Positions 1 through 8,361 of a stretch of DNA of 64,000 bases are shown in pieces. Source of the DNA: Pseudomonas costantinii. Lineage in GTDB: Bacteria; Pseudomonadota; Gammaproteobacteria; Pseudomonadales; Pseudomonadaceae. The notes under the pieces were generated by a model. That model did no database searches and had not been told where the DNA came from. It saw only the letters and a list, made by a program, of their open reading frames with translations. Made by a program: the position numbers and the translations under genes. The DNA lies in assembly GCF_001870435.1 (NCBI RefSeq), contig NZ_MDDR01000016.1, positions 238,457-302,456 of the forward strand, written 5' to 3'. Numbering within the stretch: the stretch's first letter is position 1; the number at the start of each line of letters is the position of its first letter.

Positions 1-1229
1 ACCCGGTCCCGTTCATCCAGCGGGATTCCCGGGCCATCATCTTCTACTTCCAGGACCGCAGGCGCCGTGACCCGAAGGATCACATTACCACCCGGTGGTG
101 TATGGGCCAGGGCGTTATCGACCAAGTTGCTCAGCAGCTCGTTCAACAAGGTCGGCTCGCCCCGCAGCCACACAGGCTCATCCGCTTCCAACGCCAGGGC
201 GACGCCGCGCGCGTGGGCCAGCGGCGCCATGGCCATACCCAGCTCACGAGCCAACTGACTGAGGTCGAGTAATTGCGCACCACCTTCGGCAATCGCCCGT
301 GCGCCGTTTTCGATACGCGCAAGCGACAGCAATTGATTGGCCAGATGGGTCAGACGGTCGGTACCTTGTGCGGCGGTTTCCAGCGTGCTGCGCCACGTCG
401 CCGGAGCGTCGCTGCGCAGGCCAAGCTCCAGCCGAGCCTTGAGCGCAGCCAGCGGAGTACGCAGTTCATGGGAGGCGTCGGCGATAAACTGCGCCTGACG
501 CTCGAACTGGCCACGCAGGCGTTCAGTGAAGTGATTGAGGGAACGCACCAACGGGCCAAACTCATGTTGTACCTCCACCAGCGGTAACGGCCGCAAGTCG
601 TCGGGCTGGCGCTCTTCTACCGCCGTACGCAGGCGCTCCAGCGGGCGCAGCGCGGCACTCACGGCAAACCACACCAGCAGCAACGCGCCGATAGCCAACA
701 TCCCAAGACGCAGCAATGTATCGGCCAGCAGGCTACGGGCCATGCTCTCGCGCGCTTCATCGGTCTCTGCCACGCGAATTTCCGCCATACCGTTCATATT
801 CGGCTCGGAGACGGCCTTGAGCAGGCTGACAACGCGTACATGCTGGCCCTGGTACATGGCGTTGTAGAACCGCGCCAACGCGGGGTAATCATCGGTGCGC
901 GGCGTACCGGGGGGCGGGCCGGGAAGATTTTCGTAACCGGAGATCAGCTTCTGATCAATATCATTGACCTGATAATAAATACGCCCGGCGCTGTCGTAAG
1001 CGAAAGTGTCCAGCGCCACATACGGCACATTGGCACTCAGGGTGCCATCCACCTGCGTCAAACCGGCGGCGATGGTGCGGGCCGAGGCCAGCAGTGTGCG
1101 GTCATAGGCGGTGTCGGCGGCTTCACGACCGTTCCAGTAGGCACTCATGCCGCTGGCGAGCATCAACACCACCAATAGCAGCGCCAGGTTCCACAGCAGA
1201 CGCCAACGCAGGCTGCTGGGCTTATGCAT
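1..1229 (-). CDS. tctE: Sensor histidine kinase TctE-like (C-terminus cut by window edge)
   Basis: This is an inner-membrane sensor kinase that should phosphorylate the adjacent TctD regulator in response to extracellular tricarboxylates. The start MHKPSSLRWRLLWNLALLL opens with a membrane segment, followed by a periplasmic region of about 130 residues, a second membrane segment, the H-box FIADASHELRTPL and the G1 ATP-binding motif DDGPGIP. The frame then runs off base 1, so only the last part of the ATPase domain is missing. The ATG lies inside the end of the regulator (ATGCATAA, 8-nt overlap), so the two are translationally coupled. The assignment to TctE rests on the family pattern and on the divergent tct transport operon. 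Confidence 0.85.
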   Translation of the reverse strand, partial: MHKPSSLRWRLLWNLALLLVVLMLASGMSAYWNGREAADTAYDRTLLASARTIAAGLTQVDGTLSANVPYVALDTFAYDSAGRIYYQVNDIDQKLISGYENLPGPPPGTPRTDDYPALARFYNAMYQGQHVRVVSLLKAVSEPNMNGMAEIRVAETDEARESMARSLLADTLLRLGMLAIGALLLVWFAVSAALRPLERLRTAVEERQPDDLRPLPLVEVQHEFGPLVRSLNHFTERLRGQFERQAQFIADASHELRTPLAALKARLELGLRSDAPATWRSTLETAAQGTDRLTHLANQLLSLARIENGARAIAEGGAQLLDLSQLARELGMAMAPLAHARGVALALEADEPVWLRGEPTLLNELLSNLVDNALAHTPPGGNVILRVTAPAVLEVEDDGPGIPLDERDR

Positions 1230-1893
1230 CGCGGGCTTCCAGCAGGTAGCCGAGACCTCGGAAGGTCACGATGGCGATGGGTTGGCCATCGAGTTTCTTG
1301 CGCAGGCGGTGTACGTAGATTTCGATGGCGTCGGGGCTAGCCTCTTCGTCCAGGCCGAATACTTGGGAAGCAAGTTGCTCCTTGCTCATTACGCGGCCCG
1401 GGCGAGCGATCAATGCCTCAAGCACGGCCTGCTCGCGGGAGGTCAACGTCATCAGTTCGCCCCCCACCGTGAAACGTCGGGTATCCAGGTCGTAGACCAA
1501 CACGCCGCACGCCTGCTGGCGCTCACCACCCAACACGCTGCGTCGCAACAGCGCCTTGACCCGCGCTTCCAATTCAGTCAGTTCAAACGGCTTGGCGAGG
1601 TAGTCGTCAGCCCCCAGGTTCAGGCCATGCACACGGTCCTTCACATCACTGCGTGCCGTCAGCATCAACACAGGCAGATTTTTCCCACGCGCTCGCAACC
1701 GCGCCAGTACCTCGAAGCCGTCCATGCGCGGCAACCCCACATCGAGGACCATCACCGCATATTCCTCGCTGCTCAAGGCCAGGTCCGCGGCCACCCCATC
1801 GTGCAGCACGTCGACGGTCAACCCCATGCTCTTGAGCGCTTGGGCGACACTTTCGGCGAGCTGCAAATGGTCTTCAACCAAGAGGACACGCAT
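1222..1893 (-). CDS. tctD: Two-component response regulator TctD (OmpR family)
   Basis: This 223-residue DNA-binding response regulator probably activates the divergent opdH-tctCBA genes. It starts MRVLLVEDHLQLAESV, giving the acidic pocket (VED), with the phospho-acceptor Asp in VMVLDVGLPRMDG and the conserved Lys in LAKPF. A C-terminal winged helix ends in YVHRLRKKLDG. An in-frame upstream ATG at 1980 would add 29 residues with no receiver-domain character. The ATG at 1893 has AGGTGG about six bases ahead and fits the family start. It is the first gene of a regulator-kinase pair. Family and role are well supported; the inducer is inferred from the neighbours. Confidence 0.9.
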   Translation of the reverse strand: MRVLLVEDHLQLAESVAQALKSMGLTVDVLHDGVAADLALSSEEYAVMVLDVGLPRMDGFEVLARLRARGKNLPVLMLTARSDVKDRVHGLNLGADDYLAKPFELTELEARVKALLRRSVLGGERQQACGVLVYDLDTRRFTVGGELMTLTSREQAVLEALIARPGRVMSKEQLASQVFGLDEEASPDAIEIYVHRLRKKLDGQPIAIVTFRGLGYLLEARDA

Positions 1894-2098
1894 GGATTTC
1901 CACCTCATTCGGGCGTGATCGACGCCACGCTTTGCGGGGCAGTTTACAGGCGCCACCTGCCCTGTGAAGCCCGAAAACATTGAAAGACAACTGAAAGGTT
2001 AGTGAAAGCTTCGCCCACTAGCATCCAACGACGGTGGGGAATACCCGCCCAGCTACCTGACCCGTAGCGCCCGAAAAACGCCTCGAAGCGTTTTCGCC

Positions 2099-2116
2099 AA
2101 CATAAGAACAATAACG
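2099..2116 (+). promoter_or_regulatory. Probable Hfq/Crc catabolite-repression motif at opdH
   Basis: An A-rich run of ANN triplets (AACATAAGAACAATAAC) overlaps the front of the opdH ribosome-binding site (CGGAG). Hfq with Crc binds such motifs in Pseudomonas mRNAs and blocks translation when preferred carbon sources are present. The motif is seen directly; its function is inferred. Confidence 0.5.
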
Positions 2117-2128
2117 GAGTACTCAACG

Positions 2129-3418
2129 ATGCTGTCGACACAGCCCCAGGCGCCCTCGTCTGTTCGTTTTTCCCGCCTGACCCAGACCGCCCTTGCCAGT
2201 GCCACCGCCCTCGCCAGCTTTTCGCCGCTTAGCCAGGCCGCCTTCTTCGAAGACAGTAGCGGTACCCTCGAAACCCGCAACATGTACTTCAATCGCGACT
2301 TTCGCGACGGTACCAGCAAGCAGCAATCCAAGCGCGATGAATGGGCCCAGGGTTTCATGCTCAACCTGCAATCGGGTTACACCGACGGTACCGTCGGCTT
2401 TGGCGTGGACGCACTGGGTATGCTCGGGGTCAAGCTCGATTCCAGCCCTGACCGCACCGGCACGGGCTTATTGCCCACCGACAACGGTCGGGCCGTCGAC
2501 GAGTACTCCAAACTCGGCCTGACCGGCAAAGTGAAGATCTCCGCCACGGAGCTTAAGATCGGCGCGCTGATCCCCGAACTGCCGATCCTCAAGCCCAACG
2601 ATGGCCGGATCCTGCCGCAAACCTTCAACGGCGGCCTGCTGACGTCGAAAGAGTTCAAGAATCTGGTGTTTACCGGTGGCCGTCTGGACAAAGCCAAGGA
2701 TCGCGACTCCACCGACTACGAAGACATCGCCCTCAACAACAAGAACAGCCGCTTCCTCAGTGGCGCCACCGGCAAGCATTTCAACTTCGGTGGCGTCGAC
2801 TACAAGTTCGCCGACAAAATAACCGGCAGCTACCACTTCGCCCAGCTCGACGACGTCTACCGCCAGCACTTCCTCGGCTTGGTCGCCGCCCGCCCGATGG
2901 GCCCCGGCACCTTCGCTGCCGACCTGCGCCTGGCCATCAGTGATGACGCAGGCGCGGCCCGTGGCGGCAAGATCGATAACAAATCCCTCAACGGCCTGTT
3001 CAGCTATGCCCTCAATGGCCATAAGCTCAGCGCCGGCTACCAGCACATGTCCGGCGACAGCGCGTTCCCGTATGTGGATGGCAGCGACCCGTACCTGGTC
3101 AACTTCGTGCAGATCAACGACTTTGCCGGCGCCGAAGAACGCTCCTGGCAGGCACGCTACGACTACGACTTCGCCAAGTTGGGGATTCCAGGCCTGAGCT
3201 TCATGAGCCGTTACCTGTCAGGTGACAACATCAAACTCAAGAACGGCGAGACCGGCAAGGAGTGGGAACGCAACAGCGAGATCCGTTACGTGGTGCAAAG
3301 CGGCACATTCAAGGATGTGGCCGTACGCCTGCGCAATGCCACGTACCGCTCCAACTATTCAGCCCGTGATGCGGATGAAGTGCGCTTGCTGGTGAGTTAC
3401 AGCCTGGCCCTTTGGTAA
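2129..3418 (+). CDS. opdH: OprD-family outer-membrane porin, tricarboxylate type (OpdH-like)
   Basis: This 429-residue outer-membrane channel of the OprD/Occ family would admit citrate, cis-aconitate or similar tricarboxylates to the periplasm. It has a signal peptide ending near LSQAAFFEDSSG, then the family opening LETRNMYFNRDFRDG, repeated amphipathic strands, the motif YLSGDNIK, and a C-terminal strand VRLLVSYSLALW ending in an aromatic residue. The length is normal for OprD porins. It is first in the run leading to tctCBA, 34 bases ahead of tctC and divergent from the TctDE regulators. Substrate choice is inferred from this context; other Occ porins look alike. Confidence 0.85.
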   Translation: MLSTQPQAPSSVRFSRLTQTALASATALASFSPLSQAAFFEDSSGTLETRNMYFNRDFRDGTSKQQSKRDEWAQGFMLNLQSGYTDGTVGFGVDALGMLGVKLDSSPDRTGTGLLPTDNGRAVDEYSKLGLTGKVKISATELKIGALIPELPILKPNDGRILPQTFNGGLLTSKEFKNLVFTGGRLDKAKDRDSTDYEDIALNNKNSRFLSGATGKHFNFGGVDYKFADKITGSYHFAQLDDVYRQHFLGLVAARPMGPGTFAADLRLAISDDAGAARGGKIDNKSLNGLFSYALNGHKLSAGYQHMSGDSAFPYVDGSDPYLVNFVQINDFAGAEERSWQARYDYDFAKLGIPGLSFMSRYLSGDNIKLKNGETGKEWERNSEIRYVVQSGTFKDVAVRLRNATYRSNYSARDADEVRLLVSYSLALW

Positions 3419-3428
3419 GTAGAAACTC

Positions 3429-3441
3429 ATAACAACAAAGA
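3429..3441 (+). promoter_or_regulatory. Probable Hfq/Crc motif at tctC
   Basis: The sequence ATAACAACAAAGA lies just before the tctC ribosome-binding site (ACGGAG). It is very close to the AAnAAnAA pattern of known Crc targets. With the similar motif before opdH, it suggests the porin and the binding protein are both repressed post-transcriptionally by preferred carbon sources. Confidence 0.5.
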
Positions 3442-3452
3442 CGGAGAAAACC

Positions 3453-4436
3453 ATGACCCTTTCACTGCGTAAGTTGGCCCTCGCCGCCGGCTGCATGATG
3501 TTCGCCGGCCAACTACTGGCCGCCGATGAACCCAAGCGCCCGGAATGCATCGCCCCAGCCTCCCCCGGCGGTGGTTTTGACCTGACCTGCAAACTGGCGC
3601 AAAGCGCGCTGGTCAACGAAAAACTGTTGAGCAAACCGATGCGCGTGACCTACATGCCTGGCGGCGTGGGCGCGGTGGCCTACAACGCCGTGGTGGCCCA
3701 GCGCCCTGCGGACGCGGGCACGCTGGTGGCGTGGTCCAGCGGTTCGCTATTGAACCTGGCCCAAGGCAAGTTCGGTCGCTTCGATGAAAGCGCCGTGCGC
3801 TGGTTGGCGGCGGTCGGTACCAGCTACGGTGCCATCGCAGTGAAAAGCGATTCGCCCTACAAGACCCTCGACGATCTGGTTAAAGCCTTGAAGAAAGATC
3901 CGGGCAGTGTAGTCATCGGTTCCGGCGGCACCGTCGGCAGCCAGGACTGGATGCAAACCGCCCTGATCGCCAAGGCCGCCGGGATCAACCCGCGCGAGCT
4001 GCGCTATGTAGCCCTCGAAGGCGGCGGCGAAATCGCTACCGCCCTGCTCGGCGGTCATATCCAAGTGGGCAGTACCGACATCTCCGACTCCATGCCGCAC
4101 ATCCTCAGCGGTGATATGCGTCTGCTCGCAGTGTTCGCCGAACAGCGTTTGGACGAGCCGGAAATGAAGAACATTCCGACCGCCAAAGAGCAAGGCTACG
4201 ACATCGTCTGGCCGGTGGTGCGCGGCTTCTACCTCGGGCCAAAAGTCAGCGATGCCGATTACGCGTGGTGGAAAGACGCGTTCGACAAACTGCTGGCCTC
4301 CGAAGAGTTCGCCAAACTGCGTGACCAGCGCGAGCTGTTCCCCTTCGCCTTGACCGGCCCGGAGCTGGACACCTACGTGAAGAAACAGGTGGCTGACTAC
4401 AAAGTGCTGGCCAAAGAGTTCGGCCTGATCCAGTAA
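3453..4436 (+). CDS. tctC: Tripartite tricarboxylate transporter substrate-binding protein TctC
   Basis: This 327-residue periplasmic binding protein of the TTT (Bug) family delivers tricarboxylates to the TctAB membrane complex. A signal peptide (MTLSLRKLALAAGCMMFAGQLLAAD) is followed by the family pattern CIAPASPGGGFDLTC, GGVGAVAYN, GSGGTVGSQDWM and, near the C-terminus, a segment describing the closing domain (PVVRGFYLGPKV). It has a strong ribosome-binding site (ACGGAG) and lies between opdH and tctB. The family's usual length is about 320-330 residues, so the gene is complete. Confidence 0.93.
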   Translation: MTLSLRKLALAAGCMMFAGQLLAADEPKRPECIAPASPGGGFDLTCKLAQSALVNEKLLSKPMRVTYMPGGVGAVAYNAVVAQRPADAGTLVAWSSGSLLNLAQGKFGRFDESAVRWLAAVGTSYGAIAVKSDSPYKTLDDLVKALKKDPGSVVIGSGGTVGSQDWMQTALIAKAAGINPRELRYVALEGGGEIATALLGGHIQVGSTDISDSMPHILSGDMRLLAVFAEQRLDEPEMKNIPTAKEQGYDIVWPVVRGFYLGPKVSDADYAWWKDAFDKLLASEEFAKLRDQRELFPFALTGPELDTYVKKQVADYKVLAKEFGLIQ

Positions 4437-4496
4437 TCGCCCCTCTTTTGCGCGGCCGCGCCCTCATGAACCGGGGGCTCGGCCCAGGAGTTCCAC

Positions 4497-4955
4497 ATGC
4501 TCTTACAACGCATTTTTGCCTCCGTGATGCTGCTGGTCTGTGCGGGGCTCGCGCTGATGGCATTACCGTATCAGGCGTCGTTTTCCTACGAACCGGTAGG
4601 GCCTCGGGCCTACCCGCTACTGATGCTCGGGCTGATGAGCCTGGGCCTGATCTACATGCTGTTTCGCCCACAGCCCACCAAGCACACCGAAGAAGAACCC
4701 GCGCTGGACCGCGAAACCCTGATCAAGATCAGCGTCTGCGTGGCGCTGTTGATCGTGTTCGCCGGTACCTTCGAATCCCTGGGCTTCATCCTCAGCAGCA
4801 TGCTGATCGGCATTCCGATGGCACGCCTGTATGGCGGCCGCTGGTTGCCCAGCGTGGTGATTGTCAGCCTGATCGCCATCGGTCTTTATCTGTTGTTCGA
4901 TAAAGCCATGGATGTACCGCTGCCGCTTGGTCTGCTTGAGTTTCTGGAGAACTGA
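4497..4955 (+). CDS. tctB: Tripartite tricarboxylate transporter small membrane subunit TctB
   Basis: This 152-residue integral membrane protein is the small subunit of the citrate-type TTT transporter. It has four predicted hydrophobic helices: one at the N-terminus, one after FSYEPVGPRAYPLLML, and two in the second half. The hydrophilic loop between helices (RPQPTKHTEEEPALDRET) is typical of TctB. AGGAG lies a few bases ahead of the ATG. The stop is one base before the tctA start, so translation is likely coupled. Confidence 0.9.
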   Translation: MLLQRIFASVMLLVCAGLALMALPYQASFSYEPVGPRAYPLLMLGLMSLGLIYMLFRPQPTKHTEEEPALDRETLIKISVCVALLIVFAGTFESLGFILSSMLIGIPMARLYGGRWLPSVVIVSLIAIGLYLLFDKAMDVPLPLGLLEFLEN

Positions 4956-4956
4956 C

Positions 4957-6471
4957 ATGGATACTTTCAGCTATTTGGGCCAGGGCTTCGGCGTTGCGCT
5001 GTCCCCGTACAACCTGGTGACTGCGCTGTGCGGCACCTTGATTGGCACCGTCGTCGGCCTGTTGCCTGGCCTGGGCCCGATCAACGGCGTGGCATTGCTG
5101 ATCCCGATTGCATTCGCCCTTGGCCTGCCACCTGAGTCCGCATTGATTCTGCTGGCAGCCGTGTACCTGGGCTGCGAATACGGCGGCCGTATCAGCTCGA
5201 TCCTGCTGAACATTCCAGGCGAAGCCTCCACCGTGATGACCACCCTTGACGGTTACCCAATGGCCCGTAAAGGCCTGGCCGGGGTGGCGCTGTCGTTGTC
5301 GGCGTGGAGTTCGTTCATCGGCGCGTTTATCGCCACCTGCGGCATGGTGTTGTTTGCGCCGCTGCTGGCCAAATGGGCGATTGCCTTCGGTCCGGCGGAA
5401 TATTTCGTACTGATGGTGTTCGCAATTGTCTGCCTCGGCGGCATGGCCGGTGACAAGCCGCTGAAGACGTTTGTCGCGGCGCTGATCGGCCTGTTCCTCT
5501 CAGCGGTCGGCATTGACGCCAACAGTGGCGTGTACCGCTTTACCGGCGACAACATCCACCTGACCGATGGCATCCAGTTTGTTGTGTTGGTGCTGGGGTT
5601 ATTCTCCATCAGCGAGATCCTGTTGCTGCTGGAAAAAACCCACCGTGGCCAGGAGGCGGTGAAAGCCACCGGACGAATGATGTTCAACCTGAAGGAAGCG
5701 TCCTCCGTCTTCGTGGTTAACATCCGTTGTGGCCTGCTGGGTTTCATCATGGGCGTATTGCCGGGTGCCGGCGCCACCCTGGCGTCGGCCGTTGCCTACA
5801 TGACCGAGAAACGCCTGGCAGGTGCCAGCGGTAAATTCGGCCAAGGCGACATGCGTGGCCTCGCCGCGCCGGAAACCGCGATCGGCGCGTCCGCTTGCGG
5901 CGCCCTGGTGCCGATGCTGACCCTCGGCGTGCCAGGTTCGGGCACCACGGCGGTGATGATCGGCGCGCTGTCGCTGTACAACATCACTCCTGGCCCGCTG
6001 CTGTTCCAACAGCAACCGGACATCGTCTGGGGCCTGATCGCTTCGTTGTTTATCGCCAACATCATGCTGGTGATCCTCAACATCCCGATGATCCGCATCT
6101 TCACCCGCATCCTCGCCGTGCCGAACTGGGCGCTGGTACCGGTAATCGCCATCATCACCGCGATTGGTGTGTACGCGGTTCACGCCACCACCTTCGACCT
6201 GTTCCTGATGGTGGGTATCGGCATTTTCGGCTACATCCTGCGCAAGCTGGACTTCCCGCTGTCGCCGGTACTGCTGGGCTTTATCCTCGGCGGTTTGATG
6301 GAGCAGAACCTGCGCCGTGCGCTGTCGATCTCCAACGGTGCGCTGGACATCCTGTGGTCGAGCCCGATCACCTTCGGTGTCTGGGTACTGACCGCATTGA
6401 TGCTGGCCTTCCCGCTGGTGCGTATCTACCGCAAACGTGCCCAGCAGCGTCGTGCCGTGGCCGATGCCTGA
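4957..6471 (+). CDS. tctA: Tripartite tricarboxylate transporter large membrane subunit TctA
   Basis: This 504-residue permease is the main channel-forming subunit of the TTT system, powered by the proton or sodium gradient. The start MDTFSYLGQGFGVALSPYNL is chosen over an in-frame upstream start because it sits one base after tctB and matches the family. Motifs include GLLPGLGPINGVALLIP, the equivalent second repeat GVLPGAGATLASAVAYMTEKR, and GVPGSGTTAVMIGAL, with about a dozen hydrophobic helices. It overlaps the next gene by eight bases. It is full length and unambiguous. Confidence 0.95.
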   Translation: MDTFSYLGQGFGVALSPYNLVTALCGTLIGTVVGLLPGLGPINGVALLIPIAFALGLPPESALILLAAVYLGCEYGGRISSILLNIPGEASTVMTTLDGYPMARKGLAGVALSLSAWSSFIGAFIATCGMVLFAPLLAKWAIAFGPAEYFVLMVFAIVCLGGMAGDKPLKTFVAALIGLFLSAVGIDANSGVYRFTGDNIHLTDGIQFVVLVLGLFSISEILLLLEKTHRGQEAVKATGRMMFNLKEASSVFVVNIRCGLLGFIMGVLPGAGATLASAVAYMTEKRLAGASGKFGQGDMRGLAAPETAIGASACGALVPMLTLGVPGSGTTAVMIGALSLYNITPGPLLFQQQPDIVWGLIASLFIANIMLVILNIPMIRIFTRILAVPNWALVPVIAIITAIGVYAVHATTFDLFLMVGIGIFGYILRKLDFPLSPVLLGFILGGLMEQNLRRALSISNGALDILWSSPITFGVWVLTALMLAFPLVRIYRKRAQQRRAVADA

Positions 6472-7501
6472 GGTCACCTTTAAACAATGGTGGGCAACAC
6501 CGCTGGTCGGCTTGGCCGGCGGTTACCTGGCCAGCCTCGTCGGCTGGCCGTTGCCGTACATGGTCGGCTCGTTGCTGGCGATCATCCTGGTGCGCTGCCT
6601 GACACCTTGGCAGTTGGCTGAGATTCCCGGCGGGCGCAAATGCGGCCAATGGGTAGTCGGAGTCGGCATCGGTCTGCACTTCACCCCGGTGGTGATCGAG
6701 CAAGTGATGAGCCACTTCGGTTTGATTTTTTTCGGTGCGCTGATCACCAGTTTGTCGAGCATTGTCGGCGTGTGGCTGATGCGCCGCAGCGGTGAAGACC
6801 GCGCCACCGCGTTTTTCTCCAGCATGCCGGGCGGTTCCGGTGAGATGGTCAACCTCGGCGCGCGCAATGGCGCGGTGCTCAGCCGTGTCGCGGCGGGGCA
6901 GAGCCTGCGGGTGCTGGTGGTCGTGCTGTGTGTGCCGGCGATCTTCAAGTACGTGCTGGAAGGCGGTGCGCCACAGTTTCATCCGGCACCGGTAAGTTGG
7001 ATGTGGCTGGCGCTACTGTTTCCAATCGGCGCGCTGGTGGCTTGGGGATGGCAGCGTTTACGTCAGCCGAACCCGTGGCTGTTCGGGCCGCTGCTGGTCA
7101 GTGCTACCGCCAGTGTTGTGTGGGACTTGCACATCGGCCTGCCCGATGGCGGCAGCCAGATCGGCCAGTGGCTGATCGGCAGCGGCTTGGGTTGCCACTT
7201 CAACCGCCAGTTCTTCCGCCGGGCGCCATCGTTCATGGGACGCACCTTGATTGGCACGGCTTTGACCATGGCACTGGCGACGTTGGCGGCGGTAGGCTTG
7301 AGTGCGCTGACGCACTTGGACTTGCGTTCACTGACCTTGGGCATGATGCCCGGCGGCATTGCCGAAATGAGCCTCACCGCCGAGACCTTGCAACTGTCGG
7401 TGCCACTGGTAACAGCGATGCAGGTGATGCGCTTGTTGTTTGTGCTGTTTCTGGCGGAGCCGTTGTTTAGGCACTGGAACCGCCAACCGGAAAAAACTTA
7501 A
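6464..7501 (+). CDS. AbrB-family integral membrane protein
   Basis: This 345-residue membrane protein belongs to the AbrB/PF05145 family. The family is often labelled a monooxygenase regulator, but it consists of two repeated blocks of about five helices and has no DNA-binding domain. Here the blocks begin at GGYLASLVGWPLPYMVGSLLA and NPWLFGPLLVSATASVVW, each followed by a G-rich segment (MPGGSGEMVNLGA and MMPGGIAEMSL). The start overlaps the end of tctA (ATG at 6464), so it is co-translated with the tricarboxylate transporter. It may serve as an accessory permease, but its substrate is unknown. Confidence 0.85.
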   Translation: MPEVTFKQWWATPLVGLAGGYLASLVGWPLPYMVGSLLAIILVRCLTPWQLAEIPGGRKCGQWVVGVGIGLHFTPVVIEQVMSHFGLIFFGALITSLSSIVGVWLMRRSGEDRATAFFSSMPGGSGEMVNLGARNGAVLSRVAAGQSLRVLVVVLCVPAIFKYVLEGGAPQFHPAPVSWMWLALLFPIGALVAWGWQRLRQPNPWLFGPLLVSATASVVWDLHIGLPDGGSQIGQWLIGSGLGCHFNRQFFRRAPSFMGRTLIGTALTMALATLAAVGLSALTHLDLRSLTLGMMPGGIAEMSLTAETLQLSVPLVTAMQVMRLLFVLFLAEPLFRHWNRQPEKT

Positions 7502-7532
7502 GTCTCCGACACCGTTCAAGATGTGGGAGGCC

Positions 7533-8225
7533 TCAAATTGGCGGCAACCGCCACTCAATCGGCATCTCGCCATTCTGCTCAAGAAACTTGTTGGTGCGGC
7601 TGAAATGCCCACATCCCAAAAACCCACGATACGCCGACAACGGCGATGGATGCACCGAGGTCAACACCAGGTGTTTAGTCGCATCCACCAGCTTCTGCTT
7701 GCCTTGCGCATGGGCGCCCCACAGCAAAAACACCAAATGCGGCTGATGCTCGCTGACCACTTCGATAATCCGGTCGGTAAAGAACTGCCAACCCTTGCCG
7801 GCATGGGCATTGGCGTTGGCGCGCTCCACGGTCATGGTGGTGTTGAGCATCAACACGCCCTGGTCGGCCCAGCTTTGCAGGCAGCCGTGGTTGGGAATGT
7901 CGATATTCAAGTCGCGCTTGAGTTCTTTGTAGATATTGACCAAGGACGGCGGCGTCGGCACGCCCGGTTGTACCGAGAAACACAGACCGTGGGCCTGGCC
8001 GGGGCCGTGGTACGGGTCTTGCCCGAGAATCACCACCTTGACCTTGTCCAACGGCGTAGAGTTGAGCGCATTGAAAATCAGCGGGCCGGGCGGGTAGATC
8101 TCTTTGCCGGCGGCATGTTCCTGACGCAGAAACTCGCGCAACTCGGCCATGTAGGGCTGATCGAACTCATCGCGCAGGGCGTGTTTCCAGCTGGGTTCGA
8201 GTTTGATACGGTCGCCTTCGGTCAT
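7533..8225 (-). CDS. ung: Uracil-DNA glycosylase Ung (family 1)
   Basis: This 230-residue base-excision repair enzyme removes uracil from DNA. The water-activating motif [18 protein letters not shown] places the catalytic Asp near residue 70. The uracil pocket motif [10 protein letters not shown] and the leucine-loop motif [18 protein letters not shown] are both present, and the length matches the family. It is a single gene, convergent with the AbrB-family gene (31-base gap) and divergent from the enoyl-CoA hydratase-fold gene. This is an ordinary core gene. Confidence 0.97.
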   Translation of the reverse strand: MTEGDRIKLEPSWKHALRDEFDQPYMAELREFLRQEHAAGKEIYPPGPLIFNALNSTPLDKVKVVILGQDPYHGPGQAHGLCFSVQPGVPTPPSLVNIYKELKRDLNIDIPNHGCLQSWADQGVLMLNTTMTVERANANAHAGKGWQFFTDRIIEVVSEHQPHLVFLLWGAHAQGKQKLVDATKHLVLTSVHPSPLSAYRGFLGCGHFSRTNKFLEQNGEMPIEWRLPPI

Positions 8226-8361
8226 GGTGGGATCATCGTGTAAAAAAAGAATGGGCGAACCCTAGGAAAGCCGACCCCGCTTGTCAATTGATCTGACACA
8301 CAACCGGCACTTTCCGTTGAAGCGATCATACTGAACCTTCACTGTCTGGATTGAGGTCACG

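Noticed and set aside
6464..7501. AbrB as a transcriptional regulator
   Set aside because: The protein is a multi-helix membrane protein without a DNA-binding motif, so a regulatory call is not supported.
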